From Platycnemis pennipes (Eukaryota; Arthropoda; Insecta; Odonata; Platycnemididae), in assembly GCA_933228895.1 (NCBI GenBank), contig OW121846.1, positions 75,590,064-75,654,063 on the forward strand: 64,000 nucleotides of DNA. The letters are read 5' to 3'. Within the stretch, counting starts at the first letter, position 1. The number at the start of each line of letters is the position of its first letter. The notes below the pieces were generated by a model. The model had not been told where the DNA came from. It did no database searches and saw nothing but the letters and a program-made list of their open reading frames with translations. The position numbers and the translations under genes were made by a program. Of this stretch, positions 1-12,938 are shown piece after piece.

Positions 1-3000
1 TTCGTTCACAGAAGTGTAGGACAATAAGAAGCTAAAACGTGAAAGACGGAATGGGTGAGAGTACTCCAAGGTACGATGCTACTAATTATTGCTTTTTGCA
101 GAACCTAAATTCTGGATTGCACTCACAACAAATAACAAATACCGATAACCACTGCGTCCAGAGCAACTCTTTCCTGAGGGATATCTAAGTCAGAATGTGG
201 TTATGATGGGGAATAGTTTAGCGGCGGCAAATCCACCAACTCTGAAACGGTGTCTCCATTCCATGAATACGTCCACCACAGCTTAGAGGTACGATAAATG
301 AATTTAGAATCATGACATATCGCGCTTTTCAAATAGTCTAGAGGATGAGCTTTATGCTCCTTCAGTATTTTCACAACATATCAATTTGAGTATACTCCAG
401 CTTCACCATGCTAGCATAACATGAAAAATATTTTAAAATTACATTTCAGTTTTTTTAATTTTTTACCCAGAAAAATGAAATTTCCTGGCCATTTCATCAA
501 CGACATATTAATAACCTGATCGAGGAAAAAGAATGAATAACTTCAAAATTGGTTTTAAACACTTATTAATGATTTTGATCAATTAACGACGAGGGGTTAC
601 CAAAGGTTACATCAAAGTGCTCTGCCGACTATATATTTATTAAATAATGAAAAATTCAAGATTTTGGAACAAAGAACCATTTTTAAAATGTGGATTTTTA
701 AAGTAAATGCGAGAAGTATTTTCTAGATTTGGAGATGAATTAATTCATTTTTGATGGTATAATAAATGCTGCTATGGTTCATATATTTGACAGAAATATC
801 ACATTAATTGAGTCGATAATTTCTTTCTACACACATGATTGAAATTTCCTAGGGTCGTTCTCCGCATTTTGGACCCGAAAATTGCGAACAAATGGAGTGG
901 ACATCAGTATTTTCTTTACGGGAAGTCATCTTAAATTTATGAATGTCGAAACTGTATTTCTCCGTGTCCATTAATGCATTTGCTGGTGTTAATGACATTT
1001 CGTTTTCAAATTTGGATATGTAGTGTTGTTACGGTTGAAAATAAATCATTTAACTGATATGATACAAGTATGTTTTCAATTCCGTGCTTTTTTACCGCAA
1101 AGAATATATTAGAAATGCAATGATTTTCTGCTCAAAAGTAAATACCTTTTGTTGAACCTCACGACATTTCCACTTAAAACAAGTTCCTTTTCAGTGACAA
1201 TGCCCTACGATTCACCTAAATAACTCTATCACAAGAAAATAACATTTTCTATGATCTTTGCGCTATTAATCGTACAGTTTATTTGTGCTAAAGCTTTCTC
1301 ACACTTCTGCCTGAGCAATCGAACATTATCAATGTATGCATACAGTAAAGACATGATGCTAAGTGCACTCTTTAGTTCAATTACAAGCGCATTTCCGGGC
1401 AGATAGACCCATTTTTCCTACATTTCGTCAAACCAGACTCTACTTCTTATTATTCCACAATATCTTAACTTTAACAATTTTCTTACAACATTTTTACGGT
1501 CTGGTATACTTAACCCAACGATATATTCCCACGCATTTGCATATAGCTGACATTTTTTCGATCTTGTATTTTCATTGGAACGGTTGCCTATGAAAAGTAG
1601 TATCCCACTAAATATTTAGACATGAGGGATGAAATATGTTCACTGGGTGAATAATATTCAAGGAAAGCAATATAAATTTCCTACCTCAGAATTCTACCCG
1701 GTTATATTTTTGTAAGCATTTTTTCAGTATGGGTGATGTACAATCGTGATGGGAATGAATTGAATCCTAAAGCATTCTGTGGGGAAAATACTGTTTTATA
1801 CGACAACGAAAGCTCTTTGCATGATACACATTCGGTGTCCTTATTGAGGGATTTTTAATGCATGGAATGTGAGGTCTTTATATTTAACTGCATTTTCCTT
1901 GCTCTTCTATGCGCGCTTCTATGAAAGCTCCTTTGTATTTCACGAATTAATCGCTTCACATTCATTCACTCGTAGCTCCTATATCCAGCAGTTAAAAGCA
2001 GAATGGGAGCTAAACCCAAACGATACGTTATGTGTAAGCTATAATAATATATGCATACACATGATACCTATGTATTTCTACTAGCCTTCTGTTGTCACTG
2101 CAATTTATCCCAAGATATGTGATTTGCCTAAATTGTTTACATTTTCCAGACATGTTTATAAAATATTAACTCATTGAAAGCTTTTGACAATGTAAGGCAA
2201 TGAGTATGATGTGTGTCATATAACTAGAAGAGTAACAATTAGTTTAATAAAAAATAAATCCTGCCCTATGAAAAGAAATTCATGGTAAAATGAATTTGGT
2301 ATGAAATCTTGGAGAGTTAATCCTGTCATACTAGCTTGGAGAAATACTGGTAGCAAAATCTAACAGAAATGGCTGGGCATTTCAAAAAATACCATAATTA
2401 AATGACTTGAGCCAAATCTATAATTACAGTTGACAGGTGAATTGTTCAGCGATATTTTGCAAAATTAAAAACAGCATCTAATCAGCAAGGATCCGTTTAG
2501 TCCTGAAAAGTATTTTTGCGAAATTGTGGCAAGATGTGAGATCAAAACATTCTACCCATGAAATGCAGCCATTCTGACGTTTTCCTTTTGCAGAAAAAAA
2601 TAACACTAATTATGTATGCGGCGATTCTAAAGGGATAAAGATTTTGAGTTCTACCGATGGCCGCAATATTTGCCCCTTCAATATTTCGATTGCCTATGAG
2701 CTATAATGCGATAAACATTACATTACATGGATTCAATTCAAAGTTTATAGAAAAATCGAAGCAGGAAATATAAATTTATATATCAATGGTCAAAATAAAA
2801 TCCCTATTTTATTATAAGAATAATATAGGGACGATTCATTTGCATACGTCATGAGGTCGTCGTTAAAAGAATATTGGGAATTCTGGGTAATAATTAAACA
2901 TGGCATCTCTCTCTCCTCCCTGATGAGTTTTATCTCACCTTTGCGCGCCTATAGACTTCTCTATCGCATTATTTCCCCTCGAGTAATAGCTGCCAAAAAG

Positions 3001-4293
3001 AGATTTTTCCGCCCACTCGGAAAAATTGCACTGCAAAATCCTCTGGAAGCATGGATGGATTTAGGAAAAATATTACCCTTGCATCTTCCATGCTTGCCTA
3101 ATGAGGGAGGAGATGAAACACCGCAGTGACTATGGTTAAGGTTGCTTATATTTTCATATTAAAATTAGTTGATAGAGATAATTAAACGCAGCCTTTCCTG
3201 CACATATAACCACAGTAAACATTAAAGGTTTGGACGTATGTTTTGAGCGATGCTTCCCACGGCTCACGGACTAAGGGCTCTAATCTACATTTCTAGGACA
3301 CGGAAAACAGTGAGCGAGAGCGGCAAACATAGGTAATGGACAGTGTCCTTTGGACATAGGACAAAATTCCCCAAGTGCTTAGACGTTTATGTATACACTG
3401 GCCATGTTCCTCGGCGTCTGTTGAGAATTTGGATGATGACGGAAACATATAAAGATGAAGATCGCATGATACCATTGATAAATATGATTTTCATGCAGCA
3501 TGACCTCTAGTCCAGAAATTTGCGATTTGTTTTCCTCGAAAAGAGGAAATATTTGTCGAATAAAATATGTTCATGGCTCCTAAAGCACGAAACCTATTAA
3601 GGTCTCTCAGCGCTTCTACATTCTTTGTAACATCTTAAGCTCGAGATTGTAGATGCGATTTGACATCTATAGCATCAATTAGTTTGAACTTTTCAACGTA
3701 AAGCTCTTGCCATAGTTTAGCCATTTGTTCAATCATAGAGATAATTTGGTAGCGTTGATATATCTTCGAAGGGCGAATGTGGGATGGCAGCTTTCTAGTC
3801 ATTTCACGTTAGTGAATGAAAAATAATACTGCTACCTTAGGACTACATCCGAAAATATTTAATCAGAATAGCAGTTTCTCTTTTTTCCCAGCGTCACAAA
3901 TAAAATATGAACTATTTGCGATCATTTGGCCACCTCAGAGTGCTTCTCTTTTTCTTGCATTGAGCATCGGTAGGTACATAATAAATAGGGTGACTCAATT
4001 GATTCGGTCAAACCACAAAGTTCTGGACTAGACTGGTAATTGTCATATCACAGCCTGTTTGCTTTGAATTTGTTAACTTTTGTGAGTTTAATTGCACTAT
4101 TAGATCTTAATGATTGTTAATGATATAACCGCCGAGAGGCATCTTCTGCTCTTCGAGGAGCGGCCTTGCTGGTGCCGAATCCAGCGTAAATAACGTCGAC
4201 TCTGCACTCGTGCCGAGGAATGAGAATTAAAATTATGGGGCTTGAGTAAATCTTGTGCCAATGATTGACACGCCTAACATCTATTTCTTACAG
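1..4293. other. AT-rich stretch without a supported gene
   Basis: Stops are frequent in all frames and no open frame shows splice borders or recognisable protein motifs. The longest frame, 2851-3129 on the plus strand (92 codons, ATG start), has mixed composition and no recognisable family. I take it as chance. No tRNA, TIR pair or transposon motif was seen. Confidence 0.5.
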
Positions 4294-4347
4294 ATGGACG
4301 AACTTACCACGGACGTATTTCAATGGCCGGAGTTTTAGCACTCAAAG
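4294..4347 (+). CDS. possible 54-bp internal exon
   Basis: The segment is preceded by a pyrimidine-rich acceptor (TTTCTTACAG) and followed by a consensus donor (AAA|GTAAGT). Read with two leading bases completing a codon, it gives (D)GRTYHGRISMAGVLALK without a stop. The opposite strand also carries a GTAAGT donor in the same place, so the strand is not secure. No family is recognised and no partner exon was identified. This is a weak candidate based on splice borders only. Confidence 0.2.
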
Positions 4348-6640
4348 TAAGTAAAGCTCGTGTTATTCACAACGTTTCTATCAGAAGACCTACTTGTTTA
4401 ATATTACCAAGCTACCATGATCATTTACAATTTCCTTTCGTTTTTTTCATATCGGCAATAAACATTATGCACCAATTGCATCGACAGCAACAGTAAAGTA
4501 AATAACATCGCTTAATGAGACAGTATATATTCTACACACGACACTAGCCTTTTGGCGGTAACTTACGTTATTTGTTGGGGAAACAACTCCTTTTAATTCA
4601 AGGTCCATAAGGATGAGATAAATTTTTCCCTTGAAAATAAAACAAAAGTAAAATATTCTTGCAAGTTTCCTTTTTCACTTATGTACTTAAGGTGTTACGC
4701 ATGACATGTCTAGTAGATTAAATGTATACTGATTTCAGGATTATCATTTATCACGGACATTAAATAGGCAAAATATTTACTGTACTGCAAGACGGTAGTA
4801 GTTAAAATGGAAGGTCAGAACTTTGAAAAAAAATATATATTTAGCAGTAATTTTAGCAGGCGAGTTCTGAATTTAGCAGAATCTAAAACATACATGCTAC
4901 ACTTTAAATTAAAAATTTGAATAACGTGCAGAAAATCCCACTTTGATACTCATCAAAAGATATATATATATATATATTTCAACAATACTGATAGAGGATG
5001 CTGCCATTGAATATTAAATGCCAAAAGGCTAGGATACCGTGTCGTCATTCTATATTTCTTTGATTCTGACCCAAGTAATATTTTACAGGAAATAAAACTG
5101 ATGTCACAGTTGAACTTCCTGATTTCCGAACGAAAAGAGCGTGAGTTAAAAGGCCAAGGAGGTGGCTTTCAGTGGCGGAGTGGACCGGACACATTCCGCA
5201 TATGCAACACATTTAATAGCTGTCGAAGTAAATTTGTAAACGAGCTTGGCAAATATGCGCATAAATGACAATAAATATTCAAATAGTACAATGTATACGT
5301 ATTTAAAAATATGTAATTTTCTTCTCAAGATATTGATTAAAATTCCATTGAAGAATTAGCTATAATCAATTACTTTGTCTTCTTAATTGCTGTCTGCGTA
5401 ATCTATGACTACTGGTAAAATGTAGTAAAATAATGTCACAAGCATGGGTGTGCTAGGAATAATGGCCGGTAGAGCGCGCATGGGTCTAAAGACTTTCGCC
5501 TTTTTCAGAGACAACTACGATTACTACCAAAAGGCAGTTTTCTCGCACCAACGAGGTACACAATGCCACAGCATTGCCGTGTTATACGTCAGCACCAGGC
5601 TGCAGGTGAAAGGTTTCCTTAATTATTTTTATCAAAAGATTAAGATGCAAGTCTCATTCTGAAATTTGCACCTTCACAACCTTAAGTTAGTTTGTGGCAG
5701 TAATGCCTCAGCCTCTGGAAATTTAAGTCACATCATCGGGCCAACATCTTTGTGCGAGACATTGCTCTTCAACAAACGAATGATTCCGTGAATGGCTGTG
5801 ATTGACTAAAGGTTGTTTAATAATATAAAGAGGGACGGTTAGAATAGCGAGCTCATTTTGCTTGCGCAAAATGTACCTGCCCACTAATATCGTTTAAATT
5901 CGCTACAGAAAGGGCAGCAAGATTTTTTCGTAAGGAGGGAGTACATGTTTGAAAAGGGTTGGAGTCAGTTTCCATTGAAAAAAAAGCACTCGCGCAAATT
6001 TTGAGAAATGCGTATGACGTTTGAGCAAAAATAGTCAATAAAGTAATAAATAATTGGCGAAGCAAAATCAATAGAAACTAACTGACTTTTTAATGAGCGA
6101 AATCAGCAAAAGTGTTTTGTAGCAACTAGTGCGCCGAAATAATCCTTGAATGACAAGCACTGAACACACCCTTAAATTTAGCTGAGCACAAAACAATAAG
6201 ATTCAGTTTATACCTGAATCCCATCCGTCCAAAATATGCTATGAATGGCGTCTACCGTGCCTAAAGCTAATTTGGAGATTGAGATCTCACCCACGGGAAA
6301 TCCCAACCCATTATGGCACAAAATCGCTTCTTAAGCCAAAAACGATGGAGACCGTGCCCTTGGCAAAGATTAAGGCAAGTTCAACAAGTAGCTCTCTTAA
6401 GTCAAAGTAAAAAATTCAAAGTCAACGACATTTCTCCCTAAACTAGGCTCATGTATAGTCTTCATCCCCGACTCCATCCGGGAGTGAAAAAAAAACCCTT
6501 GGCGCAATAAGTGGCATGATGTTTCGTTCTACACGTGGCTGATTTTCTTGTTATTCTGTAAAAAGGCGTTGGATTGATGACTTCGGATTAGAGAGATCAT
6601 TCATTCTTCATTAGCCGGAACCTCAAACCACCCTCACAAC
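4348..6640. other. AT-rich stretch with a dinucleotide repeat and one weak exon-like segment
   Basis: A (TA)n run lies near 4962-4978. The segment 5509-5607 (+) follows a CCTTTTTCAG acceptor and ends at CTGCAG|GTGAAA. It is open in the frame starting DNYDYYQKAVFSHQ, but another frame is open too and nothing is recognised. No other feature is seen. Confidence 0.35.
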
Positions 6641-6912
6641 CTAGCAGAGTTGTCCAAAGAGTGTCGCGTTACCGGCAGCTTCCCCTTATGACCCCGCGGT
6701 GGTAACCAAATGCGTCCTCCGTACCCCTAGCACCATCTCCCGCCCTCATCCGGCTCCTCCGCCGCACCCGCGAACACGACCAATGCCTACCCTCGCCGCT
6801 AACGCCCCCCCCCAATCTGCATGGCCCGCGACAGCACCCTGCTGAACCCCTCCCCCCCTCACATTGCCCACTCCCCTCTCCTCTGCAGTCGCCACAGGCC
6901 CCTCCTCCGCCC
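6641..6912 (-). other. GC-rich, purine-rich tract just beyond the stop codon; probable 3' UTR
   Basis: On the minus strand this begins right after the TGA of the terminal exon at 6913-7059. It is unusually GC-rich for the window and G-rich on the minus strand, with several runs of six or more G. The change of composition starts in the coding exon and fades near 6640, so it most likely belongs to the same transcript. No polyadenylation signal was pinned down. Confidence 0.4.
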
Positions 6913-7059
6913 TCAGGGCTTCTCGGAGTCCCCTCTGCGGATCACGGCGAAGTGGGTCATCTGGAACGAGTTGGCTTCTTTATTGCCCCTCTCCAGCGTG
7001 CCCGTCATGCTGTAGCCCATGTTGAAGTCGGAGTTGGTCACGTTGGACGTCAGGTAGAG
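6913..7059 (-). CDS. terminal coding exon of an unrecognised protein
   Basis: The frame has 48 sense codons and a TGA. It starts [19 protein letters not shown] and ends [14 protein letters not shown]. Third codon positions are almost all G or C (CTC TAC CTG ACG TCC AAC GTG ACC), in sharp contrast to the AT-rich surroundings, which is the strongest coding signal in the window outside the transposons. The upstream boundary is taken at GGCAG|CTC; one in-frame stop lies six codons upstream, which fits an intron there. The exon begins at a codon boundary, matching the exon at 12106-12199, which ends at one. The NxT/NxS pattern and alternating polar/hydrophobic residues suggest a secreted or extracellular beta-rich domain, but that is inference. 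I do not recognise the family. Confidence 0.6.
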   Translation of the reverse strand, partial: LYLTSNVTNSDFNMGYSMTGTLERGNKEANSFQMTHFAVIRRGDSEKP

Positions 7060-8780
7060 CTGCCGTCGTGGTGGTCACCATGCAAAGAGATAGAAAAGCC
7101 CAATCACAGAGCTGCAAACACAATTTACGGTACCGGGTCGGCAAAGAGGAAAGCCTAAAGATCGCTGGATCGATTCACTCATGGGGCAGGGAATTCGTGT
7201 TCGTATTAGAATGAAGGTATTAAATTAAATAAGACAGTGCAATATGGTATAATTGGACCTCCTCAAAACATAGCCCTAAAACTTCTAAAAAGAAGAGCTC
7301 GAACCAAGGTAAAATAATGAAATAACTACCTCCCATGATGCCACTGAGAGCATGAGCAATATGACAGTCTGACTATTCAGTTCCACAAATGCAAAACACG
7401 ATACGAGTAGATCATTATTTAAGGTAGATTTCATGGTGTTCTCCAGTTCTGTGAGGCCGGGCTCATTCCCAGTGGAAATAGAAATTTTTCAATTGAAACC
7501 TTTTACCAACAACGTACGAAGCACAGCACTCTGAATACACTTTTACTCCATTTAGCACTGGGTCAGGGTTTTTGCAGTTCTAGATAGAAATACCACTTTC
7601 TGGATTCAGCTCCGAGGCTGTTGGGATCAGATTTGTGTGCTAGCGTTTCATAACAGGGTCTTGGTTTCAAATACTATCAGGAGCATTGATTTTTCATTGA
7701 TATACAGGTCTCTACTTCAGCTTTTAGTTGGGAGCTCTTCAAGTTCTGTCCTACGTCCTCGGATAGAATGTTTAACGGCAATTCATGGGCGCTTTTTTTT
7801 TAGATTAGGCAAATACCAACACCTGGATTCTCAGCAGTTTTCCTCCTTCCCAAGAAAGGAACCTATACCCACCCTTTTTAATGTTGCAATGTGATTTATG
7901 GTGTCAATTGTATCCCCTCATAGCCATGGCAATTAGTTGTTTTTTCTCTAACTGGTAAGGGTTTATCACACTATTTAAGAAAAACGAATTCTCACGGCTT
8001 CGATCGTAACTTTACCCGGAGCAAGAGCCTACATCTTCTGCTGCCAGAACGGCACATCACCAAACTTGCTATTTCAACAATTATTTGAATTTAAACTTTA
8101 CTCATCGAATAACTTAAAGACAATGAGGGTGGATGAGTGGTGAATAGCAAGAAATACGACGGAATTAATTAGTTGAAGCCATTTTTTGGGGGAATGGTTT
8201 TCAATCTGATACAATGGTTTAGCAACTGATTTTCACAACCTTAAAGTTTGCAAATTTATGCTGTGTAATTTTGTTAAAATAATAGTTTATAGCGCTTTCA
8301 ATGAAGTGTTTCATTTCATTCGTTGTCGCAATTTTCTTCATTTTATTAGTTAAATCTTATTAAAAGACTTTGCTAAAGTGGCTCATCGCAAAAATGCAAT
8401 GAAATGAAAACATAGTTGTATTTGTGATCCTGCATTGTCAATTTTACTGCATACATGTGTCGTGTGTCGTTTGTTTAAACTCAAAGAGATAACCCACCGA
8501 TCTCGTTCGCAAATTTCGTGTATTGATTTTCACCTTCATAAGGATACTAATATTTTCTTCGCTTACTCTAAGGCAAATAACCGAAAAATCTCACTATCGA
8601 TATATACCAAACTATAAACGAAAAATCTAAAAAAAATCTTACACTATCGTTCTTCCTCCATCATGCCTCCTTGACTTATTATTCGAAACATAAAATTACA
8701 GAGTAACTCTAAATATGTCCTTCATGCCCCAACAAACCCATGTGAATTTCACCAGCATAGGCAACAAATTCAAAATAATC
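7060..8780. other. non-coding stretch, probably intron of the minus-strand gene
   Basis: This lies between the two linked minus-strand exons at 6.9 and 12.1 kb. Open frames here are short and of random appearance (for example 7637-7894 +, 85 codons). No repeat or RNA gene is recognised. Confidence 0.4.
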
Positions 8781-8786
8781 CAGGGG

Positions 8787-8861
8787 ATCGAACCGGAGCG
8801 GAACCTCGTAGCGACCTCTCAGGTTCGGAGCGGAGCGCTTGAAGGAACGCTCCGGTTTGAT
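8787..8861. repeat. GC-rich hairpin repeat, copy 1
   Basis: Fourteen-base arms, ATCGAACCGGAGCG at 8787-8800 and CGCTCCGGTTTGAT at 8848-8861, are inverted repeats with one mismatch. The interior holds the motif GGTTCGGAGCGGAG. The same motif recurs in the hairpin near 9.76 kb. This suggests a short palindromic repeat family (MITE-like or foldback), not host coding sequence; open frames on both strands through it are by-products of its symmetry. Confidence 0.5.
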
Positions 8862-9760
8862 GGAGGGAGGAGCGACTTTGACCAAAACAAGCTCCATTGG
8901 GTGGCGAAACACCAATAAGCCTTGATAATAAAAGGTTTTCTCAATTCTCAAATCAATTTAACTTTAAAAAATCACAGCACTCGTTATACACTATTACTAA
9001 TTTCATAAGCCTGCGGGACAAATTGATATCATTAATTGGCCCTAAGTGATTAATTGTTCTCATTATGTAAGCTGTGTTAGCTCGGCATGATGGATAAAAT
9101 CACTCATGCTTCCTAAATCAAAGCAATGTTTTCCTTCCTCATCAAGAAAGCAGCATGCCCTCTTGCAAGTTTGCAAACAAATATTACTTTCACCCCGCAT
9201 ATTAGCCACATACCCCTCAATCTGATATTTCTCCCTCACCCTTCAGAATCTGATTTCTTACCTTTGCCTTTGTATTCAGTTCCTACTCCTTCAAAAAACG
9301 TTGAAATATATTCATTTCCTACAAAGTCGGACCTTTAAGTCAAAAGAAACCCATTCACTCATGCAAAATCAGACGTAATTGTAAAATTTGTCTAACGCTT
9401 TTTTTATGGTAACGCCATGCCACGGGCTCTGTGCCACGTAGTGGAATCACGGTTGCATCTTTCGCGTCATCGCAATCTTTAGCGTTAACGCTTACCCCTA
9501 GAGTAGCGCAGGGTTAGCAATAACCGTCTATAAAATTCACTCCACTGATTTTGATAAGCGATTTGAAGTTTTGTGCGAGAAATGAAGAACGGAGATCACG
9601 TTCTCTCTGACATAAATTAAATAAAAAAATAAGAATAACTAGCGCACGCCTTATGAAGATCCATGGTCGAGGCCCAGTTAGTAATTTTCTAATGCCTCAT
9701 GGTATCCTCGTCCGTTCCGCCCGGAGCTCAACGACGCGATCGGGAGTGATTGGTTAGGAT

Positions 9761-9905
9761 CCGGTTCGGAGCGGAGAGGTGAGCGCCCGAGTCACCGCTC
9801 CGCTCCGAACCGCTGCGGAGGTTTGCAATTCGAACCGGTTCAGAAAAAACCGCCGGAGCGGTTCGTTGTTTCAGCGGTTTAGCTCCGGTTTGATTCGCTG
9901 AAATA
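9761..9905. repeat. GC-rich hairpin repeat, copy 2
   Basis: Bases 9761-9782 and 9792-9813 form 22-base inverted arms with two mismatches and a 9-base loop. The arms contain GGTTCGGAGCGGAG, shared with the repeat at 8787-8861. Downstream at 9876-9905 the string CTCCGGTTTGATTC again resembles the outer arm of copy 1, flanked by TTCAGCG and CGCTGAA. I read it as a related, larger copy of the same short repeat family. Confidence 0.5.
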
Positions 9906-11570
9906 ATCCGACCTCTCCGAAGTTCTTCTCGGAGACTCTCCCACGTGAATGCAATATATCCAGGTGTGCATACGGAGAGATGCCATTGGTCAAATTCCTC
10001 ACCACCCACATCCCTCCTTTACCTTCTTAGCTCCCTCCACCTATTTTATCCTTCGGCCTGCGAATCCATGACTTTCACATATCTCCCCATTGCAATTTGT
10101 GTCCAACATTAAGCGTGGTCCACGGAATCCCCCTTTCATAAAATCTTATCAAAAAAGAATTGAATCCTCGACACCAGGTGCTCCCTTAGAATGCTGAAGT
10201 ATAAGGTAAGGGCAGAATGAGAAATGAGAAAGAGTATGGAAGAGCCGAGGAAGAAAAGACCACATGGGACCTGGTGAGAAATGGAAGAACCAGGTGGATT
10301 ATAGAGAACATATGGGCATGTCAGCAATATGATAGAGGGGAAATATAAACACCACATGAGGAAGACGAAGTGATGAGAGCATGAAAAGGGATGGCCAAAA
10401 AAGAGTAATTTAGTAAAGTAGAAATTCCATGATGTAGCTGAGGTAGCAATGGCTAAGGAAGAATGGAGAGCTGCAAGAAATAAATCTCGGGATTGAAAAA
10501 CTCTAATGATTATGGCTCCATACTCATCAGAATCAGAAAGGGAAATCGTCGCGCAGCCTCTTTTTTCGCAGTCCCTTTCTCCGAGTCCCATAAAAAGCCT
10601 CCATCCGCAATTTTCATTTTCCCGAGTGTTTTTATTCTCCCCGTAATATTCACTTTTCATGATGCCTATATATTTTATATTTGGCTTACAAATGGATCCT
10701 TAATGCCTGATACTCACCCGGTATCATTGTGCCTCATCAACTACCCTACACTTATACCTCATTCTCTGATTCTATTCCTGATCCCTTTTCATTGCAAATC
10801 TGCTATCCTCTGCCCTTCCCTTCACTCTTGTCCCCATCATTTCCATCATCGATTCTATTAATGTTATAATGATCTTTTCATTAACCCACATAGCGTACAT
10901 GTGTTACAGTTGTACATTTTTACTTTGTTTTTACTGATACGATTATGACTTTGCTTTTAGAGTTACAATTTTAGAGATTTTCCATGACACAATTATTACT
11001 GCTCTACACAAATTACCTCAGGTCCATGGCAGCGTCATCGGGTCAAATTTTTCAAACCTTGAGGAAACCCACTTTCGTCAGGGTCGTATATATCGTATCG
11101 TATCGTCAGGGTCGTATATATGTATATGTAATATATATATTCTTTCGTCACTTAACATTTCAAAATTTTCATCATTCTACATTTCTCTACTGATCGTTCT
11201 CCGCTCTAAACAAGAATCAAATTGAACCCAGTATCTTGACGGCTTGCTTCTCTTGAGCTTTTTTTCACCAGCTCAGTATGTGAGTCTCAAAGTATCATTT
11301 AGCTGTGATCACTGTATTAGCATTTGGAGTTCCGTCTCTGTCTTCAAACTTCGATAGGTGAACTATAAAATCAAATATGCCAAAAAGAGTCCGATGTAAT
11401 ATGACTTTTAACACATTAAACCCGGAATATTTCTAGTGTGCAATCATGAAAAACGGAAAGGTTTTTCCTCCACATTAATTTGGCCAGTCAATTAAATGTA
11501 ATTATAAAATTAGTTTAAAAAATTTTTGAATAACAAAACTCAATAATTTATTAAAGACATGAGTTCGCGT
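9906..11570. other. no gene seen; small local duplication
   Basis: The 174-codon frame at 10136-10660 (-) is rich in Phe, Leu and Ser with no bias expected of a gene and overlaps an open frame on the other strand, so I do not call it. An 18-base unit beginning CGTCAGGGTCG is repeated near 11076 and 11104, separated by TATCG repeats. Confidence 0.4.
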
Positions 11571-11576
11571 CTTTCA

Positions 11577-11681
11577 GAGAAGTCTTCAGAGAGGTCTTCA
11601 GTGAGGTCATCATAGAGGTCATTGACGCGAATGCGCGTCCTTCGGTGTCTTGGCAACGCACCTCGGACGCGCATTCGCGTC
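11577..11681. repeat. tandem GAGGTC-type repeats followed by a perfect 17-bp inverted repeat
   Basis: Three to four imperfect copies of a 12-14 base unit around AGAGGTCTTCAG run from 11577 to 11622. They are followed at once by GACGCGAATGCGCGTCC (11624-11640) and its exact reverse complement at 11665-11681, with a 24-base spacer. The hairpin arms are CpG-rich in an AT-rich area. It could be a degraded transposon end or a protein-binding palindrome; nothing decides between them. Confidence 0.5.
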
Positions 11682-12105
11682 CGTCGGGTTGAACAAGCGC
11701 CCTCTCCTCACATTTCCTTTTCTCCTCATTTTCGCATTTTACTTAAAGTACATGAAGTACATAGCAATTCGACTATAGAATTTTTTATAGATAATATACT
11801 GAATTCAGCATAACTAATATGCTTGTTTATCTTTAAGTTTTAAAAATAAATTGGAAATCAAAGGACAACTGTTTCTCTCCTCCACATAACTTAATTTGAC
11901 TGTATTTCACACACCCTAGCATCAATTATTGGGGGTAGTAAAATCAAATTCGATTTGCATATTGTAGCTAATAGCAATCAAATTTAATTTTAAGCATATA
12001 ACAGCTTGAACGAAAATACTCAAGGTAGAATAAGTATCAAGTATCAGTGGACACAATTATTAACAAAAAAACTGAATAGGCATCGGCAGGTTTTGCTATT
12101 TATAC

Positions 12106-12199
12106 CTTGAAATCTGGATCGGTGACCATGCGTTTAAACGATCCCACGATGAACAGAGTTCCAGTGCCATTGTCCACCATTTTCGCTTGAGTGCTGTAT
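12106..12199 (-). CDS. internal coding exon, same gene as the terminal exon at 6.9 kb
   Basis: On the minus strand a pyrimidine-rich acceptor (TGCTTTTCTAG) is followed by one base and 31 open codons ending DPDFK, then a donor AAG|GTATAA. The peptide starts YSTQAKMVDNGTGTLFIVG and includes SFKRMVTDPDFK. The exon ends in phase 0 and the exon at 6913-7059 starts in phase 0, so splicing gives ...[16 protein letters not shown]... across a 5.0-kb intron. The exon needs two bases from an upstream exon that I did not identify with certainty (candidates lie at 29.4 and 47.2 kb). The mix of Gly-Thr turns and hydrophobic strands suggests a beta-rich fold. No family is recognised. Confidence 0.6.
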
Positions 12200-12938
12200 C
12201 TAGAAAAGCAAAAACAATTATTCTGGTCAGTTTTAATAATTATGCACACGAGTATATATTTAAATCGATAACGTGCGGTGTAAGGCAGAATTAATACATT
12301 TTCTAATCAAAATGAGACAGCAAATGAGTAAATTATTATACCAAAACATTTTATTGATTGATGAGATATTAGTTATCTATTAGTTTAAATTGAACCAGCT
12401 GATGGTCACCGATCGCACCAAAACGGGGGAAACAGGCAAATTTGGAGTTTTGTTGTAATAGAATTGTTTTAATTTAATTTAGTACCTTTAATAGAATCCG
12501 ATCTTATTGGGGGAACGTCAATTAATCAGCTTACCACATCCTCCGAGTATAGGAATATGTAACTTTTAATTATTTATTTATAGAGTTTAACGTGTGCCCA
12601 ACAAAATAATTACAGGGCAAATAAAACAAAACAAAGAAATACAAAACACATTAGAATCATTTGAATTTTACAGAAATTTCTAAACATATCAAGAAACTAT
12701 ATCATTTATTAATTTACAAAGGAAACATCTTTGTTGGCATAAATCAATTTTTTCACAGTACATGTTAGAAGATCGACTCATTCTATTCAGTAGTGAGTTT
12801 TCACAGTAATTTGACAATACCATGCTCAACTTGAATTTCCTTTTTAACCTTAAATTGTTACTAGGCACTACAAAATTAATTTTGCTAATTGAGTCACTAT
12901 TTTCTCCAATATTGAAAAACTCTAATCATGAAATCTTA

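Noticed and set aside
2851..3129. 92-codon plus frame with ATG
   Set aside because: No recognisable motif, no splice support and AT-ending codons like the flanks; cannot be told from chance.
9728..10009. 93-codon minus frame
   Set aside because: Runs through the GC-rich hairpin repeat; no start or splice support.
10136..10660. 174-codon minus-strand open frame
   Set aside because: Phe/Leu/Ser-rich product with no domain or codon bias, and an overlapping plus-strand frame of similar quality; likely chance.
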